Assembly: GCA_025964675.1 (NCBI GenBank)
Contig: JAOPYI010000255.1
Span: 28,897-92,896, forward strand
DNA: 64,000 nt
DNA from: Sphaerisporangium sp.
Lineage (GTDB): Bacteria > Actinomycetota > Actinomycetes > Streptosporangiales > Streptosporangiaceae
Direction of reading: 5' to 3'
The notes beneath the pieces are model-generated. The model was not told the DNA's origin and searched no databases. It worked only from the letters and a program-made list of their open reading frames with translations. A program made the position numbers and the translations under genes. Shown in pieces: positions 29,245 through 36,547 of this stretch; the stretch's first letter is position 1; each line of letters begins with the position of its first letter.

Positions 29245-31587
29245 CTACTTGGCGGGTTGGAAGGTGGCGGTGAAGGTGTGGAAGAGGTCGAGGTTCTTGT
29301 TCCAGTCCTTCTCGGCCGTCTTCCAGTAGATGGCGTACCCGTGGTGCTTGTCGGTGACGAAGCCCCGGTTGATGACGTGTGACCGGCCGCCGCCGAAGGT
29401 GAACTCCCAGTCGGCCGCGGTCTTCCAGTAGTCCACCGCCTTGATGCGGATCAGCTTGTAGCCCCCGAAGCGGCCCCTCGCGCCCGGCTCCTGGTTCTCC
29501 CAGTCCTTCTTCGCGTCCGACTTCGGAGAGCTGGTCTGGTCGATCAGCAGGTAGCTGTTCGGGTCGGGACCTCGGAAGATCACCTGCGTGCCCCGCTGCT
29601 CGCTGCGCCTCCACCCCTTGGGCAGGGCGATGGAGAACCCGCTGCCGTCGTTGTACTTGTGCCACCCGGCTGGGGTGTCGGCCGGGCTGGACGTGCTCGG
29701 CGTCGGGGTGGGCGTGGGCGTGGGTGTCGCGGTCTCGCTGGGGGAGGCGGGCGGCGAGGACGGGGAAGTGGAGCCCGAGGTGCCCGAGGCGGAGGAGGAC
29801 GGCGCCGTGGCCGACGCCGAGGAACCGTTCGTTCCGCCCTGCGCGATGTCGCCGGCGTGACGGGCGCCGAGCCACAGGGCGATGCCGGCCACGACGAGGA
29901 TGGCGGCGATGGTCGCCAGCGCGATGCGAAGGATCGGCAGCGGCCTGCCGGTCCGCTCCTCGCCGGGCCGCATCGGGATCATCGAAGGAGCGACCGAGGT
30001 CGGCGCCTGGCCCGCAAAGGACGTGTCCGGCTCGGCGGGGGGAGGCATCCCGGGCCCGTTCACCGGCGAGCCCGCGTTCCATCGGGGGTCGGTGTGGGGT
30101 GAAGGCTCGGCGTACGGGCGCTTCCGCGCCTCCGGCCGCGTCTCCGCCTCGGCGCCTCTCACCGGCCTCGGAACCCGCGTCGGACGGTGCGCCTCGGCGT
30201 GCCCGGTATGTCCCGCCTCTTCAGCCCGTGAGGCCTCCGCGGCAGGCGTGGCCTGCGCGGCTTCGGCGGCGAGTTCGACGCGCGAGGAGGCTTCGGCCGG
30301 TTCACTCGGCTTGACCGGTTGTACGGGCGCCACCGGGGTCTTGGGCGTGGGACGGGAGACCGGAGGCGCCTGTTCCGGGGCGTTGGCCGGCCCCGCCATC
30401 TGCCCCTGGCCCGCCTCGGGCTTCTGGGCCGCCTCGCCCGGCTGGGCCTGGCCGGCCGCCGCTTGAGACGGCCGCGCCTGCGGCTTGCGCGCCTCGGGCC
30501 GCTCGGAAGCCGGAACCTGCCTGGGCGCGGGAACCTGTTCGGACGCAGGGGGCCGGCCGGACGGCGGCGCCTGGCCGGGCGCAGGGGCCTGCTTGAGCGA
30601 CTGGACCTGTTCCAGCGCATCCGCCCCTTCGGGAGCCTCGGGCCGGGAGCCGTCCCTGGGCTCCTTCGGCGGCTTTCGCGGAGGGCTGGTGGCGGGCACG
30701 GGAAGCGGGGTGGCGGGCAGCGTGCGCCGGCTCGTCGTCGGAACGGAGGAACGGTCCTCGGCGATGCTCCGCAGCATGCGCTCGGCCTGGTCGGCGGTGA
30801 GGCGCTCGGCGGGGTTCTTCTCCAGCAGGCCGGAAAGGACGGCGCCGAGGCGCCCGGCTCGCAGGGCGGGCTCCGGCTCGTCGTTCAGCACGGCGTGCAT
30901 CGTGGCCATCGCCATGCCCTTGTCGTGGGGCGGGCGGCCCTCGACGGCGGCGTACAGCGTGGCGCCGAGCGACCACAGGTCCGACTCGCGCTGGGCGGCA
31001 TGTCCCCGAAGCCGCTCGGGGGCGATGAAGGCGGGCGTGCCGACGAGCCCGGTGCGGGTCATCGTCGTGTCGGTCTCCATGCGGGCGATGCCGAAGTCGG
31101 TCAGCACCACCCGGCCGTCATCGGTGAGGAGAACGTTCTCGGGCTTGACGTCGCGGTGCAGGACCCCGGCGGCGTGGGCGGTGCGCAGCGCCTCCAGGAT
31201 CTGAAGCCCGATCTCCGCGGTCATGCGGACCGGCAGCGGACCGTCGTCGCGCAGGACCTGCCCCAGCGACCGGGAGTCGACCAGCTGCATGACGATCCAC
31301 GGGCGGCCGTTCTCCTCGATGACGTCGTGCACCACGACGACGTTCGGGTGGGTCAGCCTTCCGGCCGCGCGCGCCTCGCGCAGAGTGCGGCGGTTGAGCT
31401 CGGCGATCTCGTCGTCCTGAGGGTCGCCGGGATACCGGATCTCCTTGACCGCCACGGCGCGGTCGAGCAGCTCGTCGTGGGCACGCCAGACGGTGCCCAT
31501 GCCACCGCGGCCGATCGGCTCCAGTAGCTGGTAGCGGTCGGCCACGCGGCGTCCCTGCTGTCGTTCACCCGGCCGTGCTTCCGACAT
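29245..31587 (-). CDS. Transmembrane Ser/Thr protein kinase 3
   Basis: Hanks-type receptor kinase of 780 residues. The kinase domain (about 17-275) has GRGGMGTVWRAHDELLD, VAVKE, HRDVKPENVLL, DFGIARM and APERL. It is followed by a very long Pro/Ala/Glu/Gln-rich cytoplasmic linker (about 285-540), a single transmembrane helix (ILRIALATIAAILVVAGIAL), an extracellular Ser/Thr/Pro stalk, and a C-terminal domain of about 135 residues beginning GFSIALPKGWRR, paralogous to that of kinase 2. ATG 31587 follows a GTG at 31590 and a G-rich ribosome binding site. It is first in the three-kinase group, so it may be the promoter-proximal gene. Confidence 0.93.
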   Translation of the reverse strand: MSEARPGERQQGRRVADRYQLLEPIGRGGMGTVWRAHDELLDRAVAVKEIRYPGDPQDDEIAELNRRTLREARAAGRLTHPNVVVVHDVIEENGRPWIVMQLVDSRSLGQVLRDDGPLPVRMTAEIGLQILEALRTAHAAGVLHRDVKPENVLLTDDGRVVLTDFGIARMETDTTMTRTGLVGTPAFIAPERLRGHAAQRESDLWSLGATLYAAVEGRPPHDKGMAMATMHAVLNDEPEPALRAGRLGAVLSGLLEKNPAERLTADQAERMLRSIAEDRSSVPTTSRRTLPATPLPVPATSPPRKPPKEPRDGSRPEAPEGADALEQVQSLKQAPAPGQAPPSGRPPASEQVPAPRQVPASERPEARKPQARPSQAAAGQAQPGEAAQKPEAGQGQMAGPANAPEQAPPVSRPTPKTPVAPVQPVKPSEPAEASSRVELAAEAAQATPAAEASRAEEAGHTGHAEAHRPTRVPRPVRGAEAETRPEARKRPYAEPSPHTDPRWNAGSPVNGPGMPPPAEPDTSFAGQAPTSVAPSMIPMRPGEERTGRPLPILRIALATIAAILVVAGIALWLGARHAGDIAQGGTNGSSASATAPSSSASGTSGSTSPSSPPASPSETATPTPTPTPTPSTSSPADTPAGWHKYNDGSGFSIALPKGWRRSEQRGTQVIFRGPDPNSYLLIDQTSSPKSDAKKDWENQEPGARGRFGGYKLIRIKAVDYWKTAADWEFTFGGGRSHVINRGFVTDKHHGYAIYWKTAEKDWNKNLDLFHTFTATFQPAK

Positions 31588-31724
31588 CACCCGCCGCTAC
31601 CCCCTTCCAGGCGAATGAATCGTCCCATAGAGGTGCCCACGTGCAAACGCGTGCTTCCTCGGCACCGTCCACCATGTGAGATATCATGTCCATCAAATGG
31701 CGGTCGGCTGCTAGCCTCAGTGCT

Positions 31725-31784
31725 ATGACTTGCTGTTTCATGTTCACGAGGCCGGTTCTGAGAGGGCCGGTCGCCATCATATGA
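31725..31784 (+). CDS. Possible leaderless leader peptide (19 aa)
   Basis: The frame reads MTCCFMFTRPVLRGPVAII and stops at TGA 31782-31784. TAGCCT ends exactly seven bases before its ATG, the spacing of leaderless starts seen elsewhere in this window. It precedes a terminator hairpin and the chorismate mutase fusion gene. Translation and any attenuation role are inference; the Cys-Cys and two Phe codons would be the candidate stall points. Confidence 0.3.
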   Translation: MTCCFMFTRPVLRGPVAII

Positions 31785-31811
31785 AGTAGTGACCATCCGG
31801 AGCCGGCAGAG

Positions 31812-31840
31812 GGCGGAGACAGAGGGTGTCTCTGCCTTTT
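31812..31840 (+). terminator. Intrinsic terminator/attenuator in the leader
   Basis: Arms GGCGGAGACA (31812-31821) and TGTCTCTGCC (31827-31836) form ten pairs including one G-U, with a 5-base loop, followed by TTTT. Because the upstream gene points the other way, this + strand terminator can only act on transcripts that begin inside the intergenic region, which suggests attenuation of the downstream gene or the end of a small RNA. Confidence 0.7.
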
Positions 31841-31903
31841 CGTCATTCCACACCTCCCGCCGGCTCGCGGACGCCGCGGCCGGCGCCCACAGAGGGAGCC
31901 GAC

Positions 31904-32920
31904 ATGTCATCGACCGGGCAGCCAGGCGCGCGCACTGTACGGATCGGGAACCTCTCCGTCGGAGACGGCCCGGTGGTCCTCCTTGGAGGTGCCGCCGATC
32001 CCGGAGAGGGCGGTGACGGGCGATGGCTGAGCCTGCGCGGCCGCACCGGCGCAGGCGCTGTCGCGGAGGCGAGGGCCCGATGGGAAGGGCCGCTGCTCGT
32101 GGAGCCGGGCGTGGCCGGGGACCTGCCCGAGATCGCCGCGCACGCCGACGGAGTGGTGGTCGGAGCGGCGTGGACGGGTGATCTCCCGCTCGTGCGGGCG
32201 GCGGCCAGGCTGGGCCTCCCCCTCGTGGTGCAGCGGGGCCATGGGAGCACCCTGGACGAGTGGCTGGACGTCGTCGATCACTGCGCGGCCGAGGGCAACG
32301 ACGGCGTGGTGCTGTGCGAGAGCGGCGGCCGTACGGACGCCACCCACCCGGCCGTGGACCTCGAGCTCGTCCGGGCCGCCAGGCGGCGGACGGGACGCCC
32401 GGTCCTCGCTGGGGCCGGCGTGGACGCGGGGCTGGCCGGAGCGGCGGTGGCGGCCGGAGCGGACGGCCTGTGGCTCGACCCGGCGGCGGGCGCGGAGACG
32501 GTGACGGCGGCGCGTGAGGCCGTCACCCTGGTCGGCGCGCTCGTACGCCAGGAGGACCCGGGAACGCTGGCGGCGGCGCGTGAGGCCATCGACCGGGTGG
32601 ACGCGGCCCTCGCCGTGCTGCTGGAGCGGAGGGCGTCCCTGGCGGGCACCGTGCAGAGGCTCAAGCCCGTCGGCGGCTTCGCCGGGCGGGACATGGAACG
32701 CGAGCGCCGCCTGGTCGCCGCGATGGCCCGCCGCGCGCCTCGCCTGGGCGCGGTACGGCTCGCGCCCATCATGAACGCCGTCATAGAAGGCGGCCTTCAC
32801 CTGGCCGAGGAGCTCAGGTCCGAATCGCGGGAGAATGGCCCTGAGCCCTCGCCGGAGAGCGACAGACGGGGCCCGGCGGGGGCGGAGGCGCTCGCCGGCC
32901 GGGGCCCGGATCACGATTGA
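31904..32920 (+). CDS. DAHP-synthase-like barrel fused to chorismate mutase
   Basis: A 338-residue two-domain protein. Residues about 20-210 resemble the type I-beta DAHP synthase/KdsA barrel: LPLVVQRGHGSTLDEWL aligns with the family's PVLLKRG(M/L)..T..EWL, and EGNDGVVLCESGGRT with EGN..V.LCERGIRT. The PEP-binding lysine of KRG is replaced by Q110 and the DPSH metal motif is missing, so this domain is probably not a working DAHP synthase. Residues about 225-305 match AroQ chorismate mutase (AIDRVDAALAVLLERRASLA, K254 in RLKP, RDMERERRLV). A regulatory or scaffolding role in aromatic amino acid synthesis is inference. ATG 31904 has GAGGGAG upstream; an in-frame GTG at 31826 lies inside the terminator hairpin and is less likely. 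Confidence 0.8.
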   Translation: MSSTGQPGARTVRIGNLSVGDGPVVLLGGAADPGEGGDGRWLSLRGRTGAGAVAEARARWEGPLLVEPGVAGDLPEIAAHADGVVVGAAWTGDLPLVRAAARLGLPLVVQRGHGSTLDEWLDVVDHCAAEGNDGVVLCESGGRTDATHPAVDLELVRAARRRTGRPVLAGAGVDAGLAGAAVAAGADGLWLDPAAGAETVTAAREAVTLVGALVRQEDPGTLAAAREAIDRVDAALAVLLERRASLAGTVQRLKPVGGFAGRDMERERRLVAAMARRAPRLGAVRLAPIMNAVIEGGLHLAEELRSESRENGPEPSPESDRRGPAGAEALAGRGPDHD

Positions 32921-33010
32921 TACTGAGGGGCCGGGTGTGCCACGAGAGGTCGCCGTCACGGCGTAGGCTCTCATCCGCCGCACCGGATCGAGGGGAGAGG
33001 GACGGCCCGC

Positions 33011-36000
33011 ATGGCTGATTCGTTTGTGCATCTGCACGTTCACACCGAGTACTCCATGCTTGACGGCGCGGCGCGGTTGAAGCAGATGTTCGAACAGGTC
33101 GGCGACCTTGAGATGCCGGCCATCGCGATCACCGACCACGGCAACATGCACGGCGCCTACGACTTCTACAAGCAGGCGACCGGAGCCGGGATCAAGCCGA
33201 TCATCGGCATCGAGGCCTATGTCGCCCCGGCGTCCCGGCACCAGAAGAAGCCGGTGCTGTGGGGTGAGCCGCACCAGAAGCGCGACGACGTTTCCGCGGG
33301 TGGCTACTACACCCACATGACGATCTGGGCGAAGAACGCCAAGGGCCTGAGCAACCTCATGAAGCTCTCCTCGCGTGCCTACACCGAGGGCTTCGTGCGC
33401 AAGTGGGCCCGCATGGACGCCGAGCTGCTCGCCGAGCACGCCGAGGGGCTCATGGCCACGACCGGCTGCCCCTCGGGCGAGGTTCAGACCCGCCTGCGCC
33501 TTGGGCAGTACGACGAGGCGCTAGCGGCGGCGGCGAGGTTCCAGGAGCTGTTCGGCAGGGAGAACTACTACCTCGAGATCATGGACCACGGGCTCGACAT
33601 CGAGCGCCGCGTCCGCGACGGGCTCACCCGCATCAGCAAAGAGCTCGCCATCCCGCCGCTGGTCACCAACGACTCCCACTACACCTACGAGTCGGACTCC
33701 ACCTCCCACGACGCGCTCCTGTGCATCCAGACCGGCAAGCAGCTGGCCGACCCCGACCGGTTCCGCTTCGACGGCAGCGGCTACTACATCAAGTCCGCCG
33801 ACGAGATGCGGGCGGTCGACTCCTCCGAGCTGTGGGCCGAGGGCTGCCGCAACACGCTGCTGGTCGCCGAGAAGGTCGATCCGACCGGCATGTTCGGCTT
33901 CAAGAACCTGATGCCGACCTTCCCCATCCCTGACGGGGAGAGCGAGGAGAGCTGGTTCCGCCAGGAGGTCTGGCGAGGCATGGAGCGCCGCATGCCCGAG
34001 GGCTTCGACGAGGAGCACCGGGCGCAGGCCGAGTTCGAGATGAACGTCATCCTGCAGATGGGGTTCCCTTCCTACTTCCTCGTGGTCGCCGACTTCATCA
34101 TGTGGGCGAAGCTCAACGGCATCCGGGTCGGTCCCGGCCGTGGCTCGGCGGCCGGCTCGCTGGTGGCGTACGCGCTGGGCATCACCGACCTCGACCCGCT
34201 GCCGCACGGCCTGATCTTCGAGCGGTTCCTCAACCCCGATCGTGTCTCCATGCCCGACGTCGACATCGACTTCGACGAACGTCGGCGCGGTGACGTGATC
34301 CGTTATGTGACGGAGAAGTACGGCGTGGAGAAGGTCGCCATGATCGCGACCTTCGGCACCATCAAGGCGAAGGCTGCCATCAAGGACGCGGCCCGCGTCC
34401 TCGGCCATCCGTACGCGCTGGGCGACAAGGTCTCCAAGGCGTTCCCGCCCGCGGTGATGGGCAAGGACATCCCGCTGTCGGGCATCTTCGACAAGGAGCA
34501 CCCGCGCTTCAACGAGGCCGGTGAGCTGCGCAGGCTGTACGAGGAGGACGTCGACGTCAAGTCGGCGATGGACCTCGGCAAGGGCCTGGAGGGCCTGATC
34601 CGCCAGACCGGCGTGCACGCGGCCGGCGTCATCATGTCGTCGGAGGTGCTGACCGACTACATCCCGATCATGCGCCGCGACTCCGACGGCGTGATCATCA
34701 CGCAGTTCGACTACCCGACCTGCGAGACGCTCGGCCTGCTCAAGATGGACTTCCTGGGCCTGCGCAACCTCACGATCCTCGACGACTGCCTGAAGATGAT
34801 CGAGTCCACCACGGGCGAGAGCATCGACCTGCTCAAGCTGCCGCTGGACGATTCCAAGACCTACGAACTGCTCGGTCGCGGCGACACCCTGGGCGTGTTC
34901 CAGCTGGACGGCGGCGGCATGCGCTCGCTGCTGCGGCTGATGAAGCCCGACAACTTCGAGGACTGCTCCGCCCTCATCGCGCTCTACCGTCCCGGCCCGA
35001 TGGGTGCCGACTCCCACACCAACTACGCGCTGCGCAAGACCGGCCAGCAGGAGATCACCCCGATCCACCCCGAGTTCGAGGAGTCTCTCGCCGAGATCCT
35101 CGGCACGACGTACGGCCTGATCATCTATCAGGAGCAGGTCATGGCCATCGCGCAGAAGGTCGCCGGGTTCTCTCTCGGCAAGGCCGACCTGCTGCGCCGC
35201 GCGATGGGCAAGAAGAAGAAGTCCGAGCTGGACAAGCAGTTCGAGTCCTTCGAGCAGGGCATGAAGGACAACGGCTACTCGGCCGCCGCCATCAAGACCC
35301 TCTGGGACATCCTGCTTCCCTTCTCCGACTACGCCTTCAACAAGGCCCACAGCGCCGCCTACGGCCTCATCGCCTACTGGACCGCCTACCTCAAGGCCAA
35401 CTACCCCTCCGAATACATGGCCGGCCTGCTGACCTCCGTAAAGGACGACAAGGACAAGTCGGCGCTCTACCTGGCCGAGTGCCGGCGCATGGGCATCAAG
35501 GTGCTCCCCCCGGACGTCAACGATTCCGACTTCGACTTCACCCCGCGCGGCACCGACATCCGTTTCGGCCTCTCGGCCATCCGCAACGTCGGCGCCAACG
35601 TGGTGGACGGCATCATCTCCGCCCGCAAGGAGAAGACCCGCTTCGCCGACTTCAAGGACTTCCTGCGCAAGGTTCCCATGGTCGTCTGCAACAAGCGGGT
35701 CATCGAGTCGCTGATCAAGGCCGGCGCCTTCGACTCCTTCGGCCACGTGCGCAAGGGCCTGGTCATGGTGCACGAGCAGGCCGTCGACGCGATCATCGAC
35801 ATCAAGAAGAACGAGGCCATCGGCCAGGACTCGCTGTTCGGGGCGATCGACGGAGCCGAGGACCAGACCTTCGACGTGCAGATCCCGGCGGGGGAGTGGG
35901 ACAAGTCCACCCTGCTGGTCTTCGAGCGCGAGATGCTCGGCCTGTACGTCTCCGACCACCCGCTGTTCGGCGTCGAGCACATCCTGTCCGGAGGCGCCGA

Positions 36001-36532
36001 CTGCTCGATCGCCGCGCTCCAGGCCGACGAGCGTCCAGACGGGCAGGTCGTCACGGTGGGCGGCATCCTGACCGGCCTGCAGCGGAAGGTCACCAAGAAG
36101 GGCGACACCTGGGTGCTCACCACCCTGGAGGACCTCGAAGGCGCCATCGAGGTCATGATCTTCCCGTCGGCCTACCAGCTCTGCGCCACCTTGCTCGCCG
36201 AGGACGCCATCGTTTTCGTCAAGGGCAGGCTGGACAAGCGGGAGGACGTCGCCAAGATCGTCGCGATGGAGGTCTCCGCGCCCGACCTGTCCATGGAGTC
36301 GGGCGGCCCGCTGGTGGTCAGCCTCGCGCTGACCCGCTGCACGCCGCCGGTGATCGGCCGCCTGAAAGAGGTGCTCACCACGCACCGAGGCACGACCGAG
36401 GTCCACCTCCAGCTCCACAACGGCCCCAAGACCACCGTCATGCGCCTGGACGACCGGCTCAGGGTGACCCCGTCACCCGCTCTCATGGGCGATCTGAAGC
36501 AGCTGCTCGGCCCCGCCTGCGTCGGCGCCTGA
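33011..36532 (+). CDS. dnaE: DNA polymerase III alpha subunit DnaE1
   Basis: Main replicative polymerase. The 1173 residues carry the N-terminal PHP domain (about 1-275; FVHLHVHTEYSMLDGA, ITDHGNMHGA, TNDSHY), which provides proofreading in actinobacterial DnaE1. The palm has PGRGSAAGSLVAYALGI and the catalytic aspartates in PDVDIDFDERR (about 415-423). Fingers and the beta-binding region follow, then an OB fold near residue 1015 (VTVGGILTGLQRKVTKKG). The start ATG is preceded by GGGGAGAGGGA. It is monocistronic and convergent with the PBP gene, 15 bp away. Length and the full PHP histidine set argue for DnaE1 rather than DnaE2/ImuC. Confidence 0.97.
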   Translation: MADSFVHLHVHTEYSMLDGAARLKQMFEQVGDLEMPAIAITDHGNMHGAYDFYKQATGAGIKPIIGIEAYVAPASRHQKKPVLWGEPHQKRDDVSAGGYYTHMTIWAKNAKGLSNLMKLSSRAYTEGFVRKWARMDAELLAEHAEGLMATTGCPSGEVQTRLRLGQYDEALAAAARFQELFGRENYYLEIMDHGLDIERRVRDGLTRISKELAIPPLVTNDSHYTYESDSTSHDALLCIQTGKQLADPDRFRFDGSGYYIKSADEMRAVDSSELWAEGCRNTLLVAEKVDPTGMFGFKNLMPTFPIPDGESEESWFRQEVWRGMERRMPEGFDEEHRAQAEFEMNVILQMGFPSYFLVVADFIMWAKLNGIRVGPGRGSAAGSLVAYALGITDLDPLPHGLIFERFLNPDRVSMPDVDIDFDERRRGDVIRYVTEKYGVEKVAMIATFGTIKAKAAIKDAARVLGHPYALGDKVSKAFPPAVMGKDIPLSGIFDKEHPRFNEAGELRRLYEEDVDVKSAMDLGKGLEGLIRQTGVHAAGVIMSSEVLTDYIPIMRRDSDGVIITQFDYPTCETLGLLKMDFLGLRNLTILDDCLKMIESTTGESIDLLKLPLDDSKTYELLGRGDTLGVFQLDGGGMRSLLRLMKPDNFEDCSALIALYRPGPMGADSHTNYALRKTGQQEITPIHPEFEESLAEILGTTYGLIIYQEQVMAIAQKVAGFSLGKADLLRRAMGKKKKSELDKQFESFEQGMKDNGYSAAAIKTLWDILLPFSDYAFNKAHSAAYGLIAYWTAYLKANYPSEYMAGLLTSVKDDKDKSALYLAECRRMGIKVLPPDVNDSDFDFTPRGTDIRFGLSAIRNVGANVVDGIISARKEKTRFADFKDFLRKVPMVVCNKRVIESLIKAGAFDSFGHVRKGLVMVHEQAVDAIIDIKKNEAIGQDSLFGAIDGAEDQTFDVQIPAGEWDKSTLLVFEREMLGLYVSDHPLFGVEHILSGGADCSIAALQADERPDGQVVTVGGILTGLQRKVTKKGDTWVLTTLEDLEGAIEVMIFPSAYQLCATLLAEDAIVFVKGRLDKREDVAKIVAMEVSAPDLSMESGGPLVVSLALTRCTPPVIGRLKEVLTTHRGTTEVHLQLHNGPKTTVMRLDDRLRVTPSPALMGDLKQLLGPACVGA

Positions 36533-36547
36533 GCCCAGCGCGCGCGG

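Larger units (their letters stand above)
31588..31903 (+). other. Leader region of the chorismate mutase fusion gene
   Basis: This 316-bp gap separates kinase 3 from the divergent fusion gene. On the + strand it contains a -10-like TAGCCT (31712-31717), a 19-codon open frame starting seven bases later at ATG 31725, and an intrinsic-terminator hairpin at 31812-31840. The - strand half carries the kinase 3 ribosome binding site. No other gene is visible. Confidence 0.6.

Noticed and set aside
31826..31903. GTG start 26 codons upstream for the chorismate mutase fusion
   Set aside because: The GTG lies within the terminator stem and lacks a ribosome binding site, while ATG 31904 has a good one.
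33521..36418. Long - strand open frame under dnaE
   Set aside because: Antisense shadow of dnaE with biased composition (Val/Glu/Leu/His) and no domain match.
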